Part shown: in pieces, positions 27,359-37,828 of the stretch
Layout: each line of letters begins with the position of its first letter
How positions within the stretch are numbered: the stretch's first letter is position 1
Assembly (NCBI RefSeq): GCF_000948285.1
Contig: NZ_JYBP01000003.1
Location: 1,612,001-1,676,000, forward strand
Source of the DNA: Geobacillus kaustophilus
Lineage (GTDB): Bacteria; Bacillota; Bacilli; Bacillales; Anoxybacillaceae
Length of the DNA stretch: 64,000 nucleotides
Direction: 5' to 3'
Translations under genes and position numbers: made by a program
The notes under the pieces: model-generated
Databases searched by the model: none
The model's input: the letters and a program-made list of their open reading frames with translations, nothing else
What the model was told of the DNA's origin: nothing

Positions 27359-27760
27359 CTATTTTTTCGGCAAAATTTGCACGTAATCGAAGTCGAGCGT
27401 ATCGACCGCGTCTTCGATATGAAGGCGGGTGATGAACCGGTACGACCGACCGGGGCGCGATGGCGGCAAAGTTTCCGGAATCGTATAGGAAAACGGGATT
27501 TCCTTTTTCTCGCTCGGCTTGATCGAAAACGCTCCGGCCGCCGGAATGACGGCGACAATGTCATCCAGTTCCTTGCCGTTTTCGATCGTTTTTTGCACGA
27601 GCTCCACATCGAGCCGCTCGATCATTTGTTCCACTGTCCCGCCGTAAATGTGGACGATCCCTTGAATCATTTCCCCTTGGTGCCATAACGATTTATTTAA
27701 GATCAAGTCGACGTGCGCCGACCCGACTCCGACTCTTGACATCATTTTGCGCAATAACAC
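27359..27760 (-). CDS. Spo0M-like (arrestin-fold) protein, short form
   Basis: A 133-residue protein matching the N-terminal half of sporulation-control proteins of the Spo0M family: LLRKMMSRVGVGSAHVDLIL, then LWHQGEMIQGIVHIYGGTVEQ and FSIKPSEKKEIPFSYTIPETLPP. Spo0M itself is about 258 residues, so this is a short paralogue or a truncated form ending after the first arrestin-like domain. The GTG used follows AGAGGTGA by 6 nt. Its stop lies 2 nt from the glpFK -35 box. Confidence 0.75.
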   Translation of the reverse strand: MLLRKMMSRVGVGSAHVDLILNKSLWHQGEMIQGIVHIYGGTVEQMIERLDVELVQKTIENGKELDDIVAVIPAAGAFSIKPSEKKEIPFSYTIPETLPPSRPGRSYRFITRLHIEDAVDTLDFDYVQILPKK

Positions 27761-27954
27761 CGTAGTCACCTCTTTGTCTCTCTTGTCATATCATCATACG
27801 AAAAAACAAAGCCGCCTGTTTCAACGCGAGCCAAAAAATAAACAGACGATGCTGGCCCGGCACGTCTGCCCCTGGGAGAAACAGGGACGAATGCGGCCTG
27901 TTTTGTTACCGCTTACAACCGAGATTACCGCATTCGCCTTCCGCTGTCAATTGG

Positions 27955-28206
27955 TTATTCGTACACATTTTCGTTTTCGATAATGTAATCGATCCGAATG
28001 ACCGGGACGTCCTGTTGCTCGACTTCCGCAACAATCAAGCCGACGCGGTCATTATAGATGCAAAACATATCCTGTCCTTTCCGAAACGCCGACTCTCCGT
28101 ACGAAAGAACCATGTGGTAAATTTTATTGTCGCTGAAATAGCGGCGGCTGACCCGGCTCCCTAACCGGACGATCACTTCTTTTCCCGCGATTTTTCCGCG
28201 GTACAT
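27955..28206 (-). CDS. Small hypothetical protein
   Basis: An 83-residue protein made mainly of beta strands (KEVIVRLGSRVSRRYF, KIYHMVLSY, DMFCIYNDRVGLIVAEVE) with an acidic end. I do not recognise the family. The ATG has AAAAAGGGGGAGAAGCGG before it, so it is very likely translated. Single gene, divergent from cspD. Confidence 0.6.
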   Translation of the reverse strand: MYRGKIAGKEVIVRLGSRVSRRYFSDNKIYHMVLSYGESAFRKGQDMFCIYNDRVGLIVAEVEQQDVPVIRIDYIIENENVYE

Positions 28207-28356
28207 CCGCTTCTCCCCCTTTTTGTCGTTCCTATTCCAATGTATGGCCGTTGTTGCCCGCTCATGACTTTTTTCTCCCCAAGCGGCCCGTTTTCCTTTT
28301 CAACCATTGTTTTTCGGGCCGGCAAACAACTTTTTCGGAAATTTCCTTTCTTTTGC

Positions 28357-28386
28357 TTGACGCAGCCACCCGCGGTAGTGTATAGT
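28357..28386 (+). promoter_or_regulatory. cspD promoter and long 5' leader
   Basis: -35 TTGACG (28357-28362), 18-bp spacer, -10 TATAGT (28381-28386). The start lies about 135 nt before the ATG, giving the long untranslated leader typical of cold-shock genes, where temperature-dependent folding controls translation. Confidence 0.7.
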
Positions 28387-28526
28387 AAAGTCATCATATA
28401 ACAGAATATATTTCAGGCATTCAACATGAAGGTGCATCTTGGATGGCTGTGAAGTATATTTTGTTATTTGATAAAAATCTTGAGGTTAGCCGAACAGGCT
28501 AAAGGTATTAGGAGGAATTCAGTATT

Positions 28527-28727
28527 ATGCAACGTGGTAAAGTAAAATGGTTTAACAACGAAAAAGGCTACGGTTTCATCGAAGTGGAAGGCGGTTCCGA
28601 CGTATTCGTCCACTTCACGGCGATCCAAGGTGAAGGGTTCAAAACGTTAGAAGAAGGCCAAGAAGTTTCGTTTGAAATCGTCCAAGGAAACCGCGGACCG
28701 CAAGCAGCGAACGTTGTCAAATTATAA
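28527..28727 (+). CDS. cspD: Cold-shock protein
   Basis: A 66-residue single cold-shock domain with RNP1 KGYGFIEV and RNP2 VFVHF. It binds single-stranded RNA/DNA as a chaperone. The sequence is nearly that of B. subtilis CspD and the following genes (ypzA-, ypeQ- and ypeP-like) are the cspD neighbours there, which supports the name. AGGAGGAATTC precedes the ATG. Confidence 0.95.
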   Translation: MQRGKVKWFNNEKGYGFIEVEGGSDVFVHFTAIQGEGFKTLEEGQEVSFEIVQGNRGPQAANVVKL

Positions 28728-28765
28728 GACTTCGTTGACATAGACGAGAGAACGGGAGCGGAACG

Positions 28766-28799
28766 AAAGACATCCTGCGATGCTGCAGGATGTCTTTTT
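28766..28799 (+). terminator. cspD terminator
   Basis: A 13-bp stem AAAGACATCCTGC/GCAGGATGTCTTT with a 6-nt loop and a T run. Confidence 0.85.
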
Positions 28800-28857
28800 C
28801 ATTTGATTGGCATAAATTTCACCAAACGGCGAACAATAAGGAAAGGGAGGTGTTCAT

Positions 28858-29127
28858 ATGACGAGGCGCGATGCGGACGTACATACGGGATACAACGACT
28901 TGAAGCAAGTGGAAATGTTCGTCGAGACGGCGGAGAAAATGGTCGGCCAGGCGACGATGCAACTGGATCCGGAAATGCTTGACCATGCCGAACAGGCGGT
29001 GAAAAACGCCCGCGACCAACTGGCGCGCGCCCGCCAAGAAGCCACGGGCGTCGACGGGGATTTTCTCGACCGCTGCGAACAAACATTGGCCCGCGCTGAG
29101 CATCAGCTTCGCGAGGCACAACCATAA
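28858..29127 (+). CDS. ypzA: DUF2564 family protein (YpzA-like)
   Basis: An 89-residue, almost wholly helical protein with two antiparallel-type helices (LKQVEMFVETAEKMVGQA and EQTLARAEHQLREAQ). Length and position directly after cspD match B. subtilis YpzA (DUF2564), whose function is unknown. Strong site GGAAAGGGAGGTG before the ATG. Confidence 0.75.
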   Translation: MTRRDADVHTGYNDLKQVEMFVETAEKMVGQATMQLDPEMLDHAEQAVKNARDQLARARQEATGVDGDFLDRCEQTLARAEHQLREAQP

Positions 29128-29148
29128 GGCAGGCGAGATGGAGCTTCG

Positions 29149-29168
29149 CACAGCGAAGCTCTTTTCGC
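29149..29168 (+). terminator. Terminator after ypzA
   Basis: AGCTTCGC-ACA-GCGAAGCT hairpin followed by CTTTT. Confidence 0.65.
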
Positions 29169-29255
29169 GATGACTCCAACAGACGACGGCGCTGCGAAAC
29201 GCGCCCCACCGAAGCCGGCGCACAGGAACAAAGGGCGCCGACAAGCCCCCTTCCT

Positions 29256-29471
29256 CTACTGGCGAGGATGCGGCGGCGCTGATAGGAGCATCTCCCCGTA
29301 CTGCCGCATTTGTTCCCCGACCGTGCATTGCTGGATGCAAAACGACTGGGCGTACGTTTTGCCGTACTCTTTCCGGAAGGTGCTTCTTAAAAAGCAGCCG
29401 TCGCAGTACGTTTCCTCCAGCCAAGCGATTTGGTCCAATATTTCTTTGCGTCGGTTCCGCTTCTGTTTCAT
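29256..29471 (-). CDS. ypeQ: YpeQ-like small zinc-finger protein
   Basis: A 71-residue protein with four paired cysteines (YCDGCFL and FCIQQC), a small zinc-binding site, between basic helical segments. Matches B. subtilis YpeQ in length, motif and neighbourhood. Function unknown. It starts 6 nt after the ypeP-like stop, so the two are co-transcribed. Confidence 0.75.
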   Translation of the reverse strand: MKQKRNRRKEILDQIAWLEETYCDGCFLRSTFRKEYGKTYAQSFCIQQCTVGEQMRQYGEMLLSAPPHPRQ

Positions 29472-29477
29472 ACGTCC

Positions 29478-30143
29478 TTACCCTTTCTCTGTCAATTCCG
29501 TTCGACTCGTGATGATCTGCCCCCTAAGCGCCTTTTGGGCGAGCGAATCCGCCTCTTTATTTTGCTTGCGCGAAATCGGTTCATATGCCGGCTCGATGCC
29601 AAGCTCGCGCATTTTCGCTTCAATGCGGTCAAGCCAGATGTTGAAATCGTCCTCAAAACACGGCCAATCGCCGGACAGCTGCTTTAACACGACGTGGGAG
29701 TCGCCGCGGAACGTCACCGGCAAATGGTGAACGCCGAGCTCTTCAAGCAGCTGCATGACAAACCAAAACGCCGCGTATTCCGCTTCGTTATTCGATTTGA
29801 TTTCGCTAAGCTTTCGGTTGGCGCGCAGCCGGTAGTGATGGTCGTTTTGCTTATAGTATACGACCGCGCCAGCGCCGCCTTCGGACGTCTCGTGGTCAAA
29901 GCCGCCGTCGAAATACACAACGATCTCATGCGGCTCGCCAGCGATCTCCTCAAGCAGCTTTTGCAGCTCTTTTTTTGACCACACCGTGCCGTTTCGATCG
30001 ACGAACTCCACTGTTTTCGTCCGCCCGGTTTTTTCAAAATCATCCGCCAAAGCGAGCGCCTTTTTCGCATCAACCCAATCGGAGACAAGAAACGCCTCTT
30101 GTTTTTTCGGTGTGATATACGTCCAGTGGATTTGTACGTCCAA
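29478..30143 (-). CDS. ypeP: YpeP-like RNase HI-family protein
   Basis: A 221-residue protein with a C-terminal RNase HI fold (about 70-205): first Asp in VVYFDGGFDHET, Glu in SNNEAEYAAFWFV, Asp in FRGDSHVVLKQL and the final acidic site in KQNKEADSLAQKA. The N-terminal ~65 residues are an extra domain seen in YpeP. Family members are RNase HI-like, though some lack activity on RNA-DNA hybrids. It starts at TTG behind GGAAGGGTGA. Confidence 0.82.
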   Translation of the reverse strand: MDVQIHWTYITPKKQEAFLVSDWVDAKKALALADDFEKTGRTKTVEFVDRNGTVWSKKELQKLLEEIAGEPHEIVVYFDGGFDHETSEGGAGAVVYYKQNDHHYRLRANRKLSEIKSNNEAEYAAFWFVMQLLEELGVHHLPVTFRGDSHVVLKQLSGDWPCFEDDFNIWLDRIEAKMRELGIEPAYEPISRKQNKEADSLAQKALRGQIITSRTELTEKG

Positions 30144-30377
30144 CGCATTGTCACCCTTCCGCGCGGCGATGATCGGAGCTGGTTTTTATTTTACCACACT
30201 TGCGCCCTTGTTCATTACCTAATATTATGCGCAATTTCTTCTTGTATCAACCATCTTGCCGCAGGCGCCCATCTTTTTTTTCCAAAATATCTGTCTTTTT
30301 CGGCCTATTTGTGGTACACTAGCGGCTAGCACCTAAAATGATATGGGGCGCAAGCATAGGAAGAGGGAGGATTCGAA

Positions 30378-31304
30378 TTGAAGCATCAAACCATAGCCGA
30401 TCTGAGTCTGCTAATGGTGACGTTCGTCTGGGGGGCGACGTTCGTCGTCGTCCAAAATGCCATTTCGTTTTTGGAGCCGTTGTCGTTTAACGCCGTTCGC
30501 TTCAGTTTGGCCGGCTTGTTGCTTCTCGCTTGGATCGCTGCCGCTTCCCGCCCACTCTTCGGCCAGTTGTCATGGCGAGTCATCGGCGCTGGGGCGTGGA
30601 TGGGGCTATGGCTGTTTTTCGGCTACGCATTCCAAACGATCGGACTGTTGTATACCACTTCCTCGAAAGCCGGCTTTATTACCGGACTGAGCGTTGTGCT
30701 CGTTCCATTGTTTTCCTTTTTAATTTTGAAGCAAAAACCGTCTGTGAATGCGGTCGTTGGAGCGGCACTTGCCGCGTTCGGCCTGTATTGGCTGACAGGG
30801 GGAGCGGAGCTGTCGTTCAATCACGGCGATTTCTTTGTCTTTCTTTGTGCTGTTTCCTTTGCCATGCACATTATCGTCACCGGCCGCTATTCCTCTCAGT
30901 ATTCGACGATGCTGTTGACAATGGTGCAAATTTTTACCGTCGGCATCCTCTGTTTCTTCTTTGCCTTTTGGTTTGAAGACGCCGCGCAAATGTGGAATAC
31001 GGCGGTGCTCCGCCGTCCGGAAGTATGGGGGGCGCTCGCCGTGACATCGCTTCTGGCGACGACCGCGGCGTTTCTCATCCAAACGGCGGTGCAAAAATAT
31101 ACGACTCCCGCTCATGTCGCGCTCATTTTCGCCATGGAGCCGGTGTTCGCCGCTTTGACCGCCTGCCTTTGGGCTGGAGAGCGGCTGTCGCCATCGGCCT
31201 GGCTTGGCGGCGCGGCAATTTTGGCCGGCATGATTTTCGCCGAACTGCCAAGCATGCGCCTCTGGGGCAGACGATGGCGGGAAAAACGAAACATCCCGTC
31301 ATAA
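30378..31304 (+). CDS. DMT-family (EamA) transporter
   Basis: A 308-residue protein with ten hydrophobic segments forming two EamA repeats: the first starts MVTFVWGATFVVVQNAI, the second includes ALIFAMEPVFAALTACLWAGERLS. Drug/metabolite superfamily members export amino acids, nucleosides or drugs; the substrate cannot be told from sequence. Single gene with GGAAGAGGGAGG upstream. Confidence 0.85.
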   Translation: MKHQTIADLSLLMVTFVWGATFVVVQNAISFLEPLSFNAVRFSLAGLLLLAWIAAASRPLFGQLSWRVIGAGAWMGLWLFFGYAFQTIGLLYTTSSKAGFITGLSVVLVPLFSFLILKQKPSVNAVVGAALAAFGLYWLTGGAELSFNHGDFFVFLCAVSFAMHIIVTGRYSSQYSTMLLTMVQIFTVGILCFFFAFWFEDAAQMWNTAVLRRPEVWGALAVTSLLATTAAFLIQTAVQKYTTPAHVALIFAMEPVFAALTACLWAGERLSPSAWLGGAAILAGMIFAELPSMRLWGRRWREKRNIPS

Positions 31305-31415
31305 CCGCAACAGTTTCCCCAGCGAAAAATGGAGCAGCTCTTTGGCCGCTGGGGGCATTCCGTTGTCCATCACCCCATGTCGCGGACGCCTGATGCGCTT
31401 CGCTGCCTGAAGCCG

Positions 31416-31880
31416 TCAGCCGCGGCGTCGACAACCCCAATGCGATAAAGCGCCCGCGGCCATGCCTAAGAGCGCCCCGCCGACGACTTCGATCGGCTCG
31501 TGCCCGAGCCGGGCGCGCAACTGCTGCTGTCGCTTTTGATAAATGGTTTGTTTTGGATCTAATTCCAACTTTTTTACTTCCTCAGCAAGCTCGTTCAGGC
31601 GAAGGGCAAGCTCGCCTGCTTGGCGCCGCACCCCTTGCGCATCGTACATGACGATCAGCCCAAATAATGCGGCCAAGGCAAAATCGAGCGTGCGCACGCC
31701 TCGCTCGAGGGCGATAAATGTCGCTAAGGCGGAAACACCGGCAGAGTGGGAGCTTGGCATTCCGCCGGTTTCGAAAAAGAGCCGCCAGTCCCACCGTCCG
31801 GTCTCCAGCTGCTTGATCGGGATTTTCAGAAACTGGGCGAGCGCGATTGTCGCGAGCGCCGTCTTCAGTCCCTTGTTCAT
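31416..31880 (-). CDS. Divergent PAP2-family membrane protein (YuiD-like, DUF212)
   Basis: A 154-residue protein with about four membrane segments and the motif GGMPSSHSAGVSALAT, the phosphatase-like SxxxH signature of the divergent PAP2 (DUF212) family; the end VVGGALLGMAAGAL is also typical. Probably an acyl-phosphate or lipid-phosphate related membrane enzyme; function unproven. The second of two ATG/GTG codons has the best spacing to AAAGGAGG. Confidence 0.8.
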   Translation of the reverse strand: MNKGLKTALATIALAQFLKIPIKQLETGRWDWRLFFETGGMPSSHSAGVSALATFIALERGVRTLDFALAALFGLIVMYDAQGVRRQAGELALRLNELAEEVKKLELDPKQTIYQKRQQQLRARLGHEPIEVVGGALLGMAAGALSHWGCRRRG

Positions 31881-31920
31881 CACGCTTTCCTCCTTTGCTT
31901 ATATTTTGGCCAAGGGCGGC

Positions 31921-31927
31921 CATACTA
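31921..31927 (+). promoter_or_regulatory. Possible sigma-G -10 element of sspL
   Basis: CATACTA matches the sigma-G -10 consensus CATnnTA, 26 nt before the sspL ATG. The -35 is weak (CTTAT at 18-bp spacing). Confidence 0.4.
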
Positions 31928-31952
31928 TCCGTAAAGAGCGGAGGTGAGAGCA

Positions 31953-32090
31953 ATGACCAAAAACGGCGGCCGAAACCGCGGCACGAAGGCGCCGGGCGTC
32001 AACCCGCAAGGCTTTGGCCAAGATGGAACGTTCACCCCGGATCCAAAAAGCAAACTTGAGAACGCAGCGAAAAAGCTCAACACAAAATAA
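31953..32090 (+). CDS. sspL: Small acid-soluble spore protein L
   Basis: A 45-residue peptide starting MTKNGGRNRGTKAPG and ending NAAKKLNTK. The pattern G-V-x-P-Q-G ... D-P-K-x-x-L-E-x-A-A-K-K-x-N-T-K matches B. subtilis SspL (42 residues), a minor spore-core protein made in the forespore. The GGAGGTGAGAGCA site is optimal. It is convergent with acnA. Confidence 0.82.
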   Translation: MTKNGGRNRGTKAPGVNPQGFGQDGTFTPDPKSKLENAAKKLNTK

Positions 32091-32124
32091 AAGCAGGCTT
32101 CCCGATGTGGGAGCCTGCTTTTTG
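32090..32124. terminator. Bidirectional terminator between sspL and acnA
   Basis: AAAGCAGGCTtCCC...GGGaGCCTGCTTT hairpin with T runs on both strands. Confidence 0.88.
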
Positions 32125-32127
32125 CCG

Positions 32128-34848
<2,721 letters not shown>

Positions 34849-34877
34849 ATGTACAACCCCCTTCACTTCACAATAAT

Positions 34878-34956
34878 ACTATACTATTTTTTTGCGCAAA
34901 AGTCGAAAAAATAGCATGAATTCTCCCAATCCCCATAAAGTTTGGCACGACTTTAT
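34878..34956 (-). promoter_or_regulatory. acnA promoter region with ATAAAGT dyad
   Basis: Minus strand -10 TATAGT (34878-34883) with a weak -35 TCGACT at 17-bp spacing. About 50 bp upstream lies a dyad ATAAAGT-N8-ACTTTAT (34935-34941 and 34950-34956). In B. subtilis the citB promoter is repressed by CcpC at an ATAA/TTAT-type dyad, so this is a candidate operator. Confidence 0.45.
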
Positions 34957-34984
34957 CTTATTATAGAACAGGACAAGTTTTGAC

Positions 34985-35458
34985 ACTCCACACGCCTAAA
35001 GGGCGTGGGATTCTTGGGTCGTTCGCGTCCTCATCCATTTCTGGTTCAGACAACGCCCAAGTTCAGGGGTGTGTCATCACCCCGTCCCATCGGGTTAAGT
35101 TGTACCCCAATGGGCGGCGCACCTGTGACCAGTGCGCTAGGTTGGGCGGCGAAGCCTGAAATCGCTTTGGCGATGTTGATCGCGCCATTCAAGTCGGCGT
35201 GGATGGTGTATCCGCACTTTTCTTTGCCTTTTGTTTTTTCTTTTGGGACTTCACTTCTCGAATCGTTTGATTCACGACGGCGGAAGGAAACCGCTGCGAC
35301 GAAAACTCTTGAAACAGTTTGCTCGTCGCTTGATTCAGCTTGGGATGATTCAACAGCCAATTCGCAAATTCTGTGTTCCATTCTGTCATTCGCTCGTACA
35401 TTTCCTGCTTGGCTTTCGTTGGGTTGTGCCGTTCCAGCCTGAGTGTGATCGTGGGCAT
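34985..35458 (-). pseudogene. Internally deleted IS200/IS605-type tnpB with right end
   Basis: The 5' part reads MPTITLRLERHNPTKAKQ and continues about 75 residues; the 3' part, in another frame, reads KCGYTIHADLNGAINIAKAI and runs to LNPMGRGDDTPLNLGVV. These are the first ~75 and last ~60 residues of a TnpB of about 370, so the RuvC-bearing middle is gone. Downstream the typical right end with hairpin CACGCC-CTTTA-GGCGTG (34991-35007) remains, the region that in TnpB elements forms the 3' part of the guide RNA. No TnpA is present. Confidence 0.8.
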
Positions 35459-35585
35459 GGATTCACCCCCTTTTCTTTTGAGATTCCACATCGCGTTCAG
35501 TTGTTTTCGTTCTTCGATATTGTTGTTCCATATATCAATTATATCCGTTTAACGATTATACTGCGACATTTAAAGATAAAAATGG

Positions 35586-35672
35586 CTGCTCGAAGCAATC
35601 CGATTAAGGATTGCCGAGCAACGCCGTCTTTCATCGCACGATTGAAACCGTGGGATGAAAGACGTTTTTTCT
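35586..35672 (+). ncRNA. Paired hairpins, possible small RNA or element end
   Basis: Two strong hairpins lie side by side: GCTCG-aa-GCAATCC with GGATTGC-c-GAGC (about 35590-35621), and CGTCTTTCATC with GATGAAAGACG (about 35626-35665) followed on the plus strand by TTTTTT. On the minus strand the first hairpin is followed by ATTTTTAT. This could be a short RNA with its terminator, or the left-end structure of the adjacent tnpB element. Confidence 0.3.
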
Positions 35673-35727
35673 GTAAATAATGACTTCCAATGTCTCGCCA
35701 TATTACTTCCTTACCGCGGCAAAAGAG

Positions 35728-35756
35728 GAATAAGGCGCCCGTTTCGTCGCAAACTA
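35728..35756 (+). promoter_or_regulatory. Sigma-G-like promoter of sspO
   Basis: GAATA (35728-35732), 17-bp spacer, CAAACTA (35750-35756), close to the sigma-G consensus GnATR / CATnnTA, just before sspO. Confidence 0.55.
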
Positions 35757-35774
35757 GAAGCGGAGGTGAAACGA

Positions 35775-35924
35775 ATGACGAAACGGAAAGCAAACCACGT
35801 GATCCCTGGCATGAACGCCGCCAAAGCGCAAGGAATGGGCGCGGGCTACAATGAAGAGTTCTCCAATGAGCCACTGACCGAGGAGCAGCGCCAAAACAAT
35901 AAAAAACGAAAAAAGAATCAATAG
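35775..35924 (+). CDS. sspO: Small acid-soluble spore protein O
   Basis: A 49-residue peptide: [20 protein letters not shown] at the start and [14 protein letters not shown] at the end, almost the same as B. subtilis SspO (CotK). A minor protein of the spore core. The start has GGAGGTGAAACGA before it; a longer in-frame start upstream has no site. Confidence 0.95.
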   Translation: MTKRKANHVIPGMNAAKAQGMGAGYNEEFSNEPLTEEQRQNNKKRKKNQ

Positions 35925-35967
35925 CGCGGCGGCCGTTCCGCCACCCCGGCCTGCCGTAGCCACACAA

Positions 35968-35996
35968 AAAGGGAATGTCCACCGGCATTCCCTTAC
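35968..35996 (-). terminator. Terminator of YtzC-like gene
   Basis: AGGGAATG...CATTCCCT hairpin followed by TTTT on the minus strand. Confidence 0.75.
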
Positions 35997-36253
35997 TCGT
36001 TTCGGTTGATGTCATCGACAATCGCCTGCAGGTCGCTGCGGAATTTTTCGAGTTGCGCGCGCTGCGTCTCGGATGCGACTTCGAGCGCGTTTTCAATCTG
36101 GGCAAACGCCTCATTGACTTCCTGCCGCAAATGGGCCAATTGGTGGCCATAGTCGGCTTGGTCGCGCACTAAATGGTCATGCCATTCTTTCGCTTCCATC
36201 GTCGCCTTTTGCGCCGCCTGAAACGCGTCTTGTTTCGTTTTATGGTAAACCAT
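35993..36253 (-). CDS. Small coiled-coil protein, YtzC-like
   Basis: An 86-residue, fully helical, charged protein (AFQAAQKATMEAKEWHDHL ... ETQRAQLEKFRSDLQAIVDD). It resembles the YtzC/DUF2524 group of small Bacillus proteins, which have no known function; the match is by general pattern. Good site AAAGGAGGAACGAGCC. It lies between sspO and sspP on the opposite strand. Confidence 0.6.
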   Translation of the reverse strand: MVYHKTKQDAFQAAQKATMEAKEWHDHLVRDQADYGHQLAHLRQEVNEAFAQIENALEVASETQRAQLEKFRSDLQAIVDDINRNE

Positions 36254-36327
36254 GGCTCGTTCCTCCTTTTCTGGTCATGGCGGTCATCCATTACTTATCG
36301 TCTCAAACCGGGCGCAAATTATACGCT

Positions 36328-36357
36328 GAATAAACGCCAGCCGCCGCCGGCATGCTA
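36328..36357 (+). promoter_or_regulatory. Sigma-G-like promoter of sspP
   Basis: GAATA (36328-36332), 18-bp spacer, CATGCTA (36351-36357), a full match to the sigma-G consensus. Confidence 0.65.
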
Positions 36358-36379
36358 ATAAAAAAGGAGGGACAAAGCG

Positions 36380-36526
36380 ATGGCGAACAAAAACGACGGC
36401 AAAGATATGCGCAAAAACGCGCCCAAAGGCGACAACCCTGGGCAGCCGGAGCCGCTTGACGGTTCGAAAAAAGTGAAGAACCGCAATCACACGCGGCAAA
36501 AGCACAACACAAGCCACGATATGTGA
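36380..36526 (+). CDS. sspP: Small acid-soluble spore protein P
   Basis: A 48-residue peptide: [20 protein letters not shown], then [19 protein letters not shown] and a THSHDM-like end (TSHDM). It matches B. subtilis SspP (CotL) nearly throughout. Made in the forespore. In B. subtilis sspP and sspO form one operon before citB; here they are separate units with a minus-strand gene between them. Confidence 0.95.
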   Translation: MANKNDGKDMRKNAPKGDNPGQPEPLDGSKKVKNRNHTRQKHNTSHDM

Positions 36527-36629
36527 CGCTAACAAGCGGAATTGCCCTTCTCGTTTAGCCGCGCCCGGCGGCAGCCGGGCGGGCTGAACGGCTGTTGCTA
36601 TTATGTTTACATAATAAAATTATTGTAAA

Positions 36630-36675
36630 ATCAACAAAGCGGGCGGTCTCTAGAACATCCCATTGCCGCCCGCCT
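36630..36675 (-). terminator. Terminator of the PTS-chbG operon
   Basis: GCGGGCGG...CCGCCCGC hairpin followed by TTTGTTGATTTT on the minus strand, 60 nt after the IIA gene. Confidence 0.7.
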
Positions 36676-36735
36676 TGGGTTCATTCCCATTGAAGCGAAT
36701 CATTCTCACCCGGGCAACAAGCCGGCCGACGGCGA

Positions 36736-37062
36736 TTATGATTCGGCTGTTTGCCGCTTTAGCGCTTCATACAGCTCCACGAATTCAGCGGCTAAATCCT
36801 TGACCGTGATCGCCGTCATTAAATGATCTTGGGCATGCACCATCAGAAGCGTCACCACCGGCTGTCCGCCGCACGCTTCTTGTTGCAGCAGCGCGGTCTG
36901 CAGCCTATGGGCCGCCTGCAGTTCCGCTCCCGCCTGTTCAAGCAGCCGGCGCGCCTCGGCAAATTCCCCTTTTTTCGCCGCTGCAATCGCCTCCATTGCA
37001 TAACTGCGGCCGTTTCCGCCATGAAGAATCAGTTGGAATACAGTTTGTTCATATATTTGCAT
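36736..37062 (-). CDS. celC: PTS lactose/cellobiose-family IIA component
   Basis: A 108-residue three-helix IIA protein of the Lac/Cel/Chb family. It carries phosphate from HPr to IIB through the His in [12 protein letters not shown] (His76). [20 protein letters not shown] is the family N-terminal signature. Its GTAGGAG site overlaps the chbG stop, so it is the last, coupled gene of the operon. Confidence 0.9.
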   Translation of the reverse strand: MQIYEQTVFQLILHGGNGRSYAMEAIAAAKKGEFAEARRLLEQAGAELQAAHRLQTALLQQEACGGQPVVTLLMVHAQDHLMTAITVKDLAAEFVELYEALKRQTAES

Positions 37063-37073
37063 AACGCCATCTC

Positions 37074-37811
37074 CTACATGTTAGTAAATTGCCGGTAGTT
37101 GATCAGCCGGACTCCGCGCTCGGCGAGCGCCTGAGCAAGCTCCGGATTGGTCAAGACGGCAAGCTCCCTGACCCGCTGTTGGCAATAGGAACTTCCTACG
37201 GCGAGAGGGACATCAATGTACGCTGGATGGCACATTACTTCCGCCGTCTGCCCGTCGTCAATCCGGTCAATGAGGGTCAAAAAATGGTCCTTTGTCAATC
37301 CATCCCCATAAAAGTCGGGAAAAAAGACATCGACGGTTGTCAGCCGATGCATCCGTGCCGTCCGCACTGGGCGGATCGGCAGCCGATAACGTTCGGCCAA
37401 TTGTTCCACAACTGGAAACACATTCGGATGCTCATGAACGTGATGATGGCTGTCGATATGCGTTGGAGAGAGCCCGAGCGAGAAAAACCGCTCCAATTGG
37501 GCAGCAAGCTCCCGCTCGATATCGCTGCGCCTAGCGCCGGCAAGCGCCTCCCCGCGCCGCGGAAACTCCCCGTTCTCGTTCACAAGCGATGGAACATCGG
37601 CCAGCGGCCGGCCGCATGTCAGCACAAAATGAATGCCGACGCCGAGTTCCGAATGTTCCTTTGCCAGCCGGGCGGCGTGTTCTGCCGCTGGCATGTTGGC
37701 CATCAGCGTCGCCGACGTGACGACACCGTGTTGAAACGCTTCCAAAATTCCGTAGTTGACCCCTTTCGAGTAGCCGAAATCATCGGCGTTGACTATGCAA
37801 TAGCGCGGCAT
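37074..37811 (-). CDS. chbG: ChbG/YdjC-family carbohydrate deacetylase
   Basis: A 245-residue YdjC-type TIM-barrel deacetylase. Metal and catalytic residues are Asp10/Asp11 in [13 protein letters not shown] and the His set in [17 protein letters not shown]. In E. coli ChbG removes one acetyl group from chitobiose- or chitotriose-phosphate so that the pathway can proceed. Placement between the IIC and IIA genes suggests that this operon imports N-acetylated beta-linked disaccharides. Confidence 0.85.
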   Translation of the reverse strand: MPRYCIVNADDFGYSKGVNYGILEAFQHGVVTSATLMANMPAAEHAARLAKEHSELGVGIHFVLTCGRPLADVPSLVNENGEFPRRGEALAGARRSDIERELAAQLERFFSLGLSPTHIDSHHHVHEHPNVFPVVEQLAERYRLPIRPVRTARMHRLTTVDVFFPDFYGDGLTKDHFLTLIDRIDDGQTAEVMCHPAYIDVPLAVGSSYCQQRVRELAVLTNPELAQALAERGVRLINYRQFTNM

Positions 37812-37828
37812 TTCGTTTCTCTCCTTAT

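Noticed and set aside
27840..27945. GAATGCGG...CCGCATTC inverted match and CCCTG/CAGGG stem
   Set aside because: It could be the terminator of the 83-aa gene but lacks a T run in the right place; no riboswitch pattern recognised.
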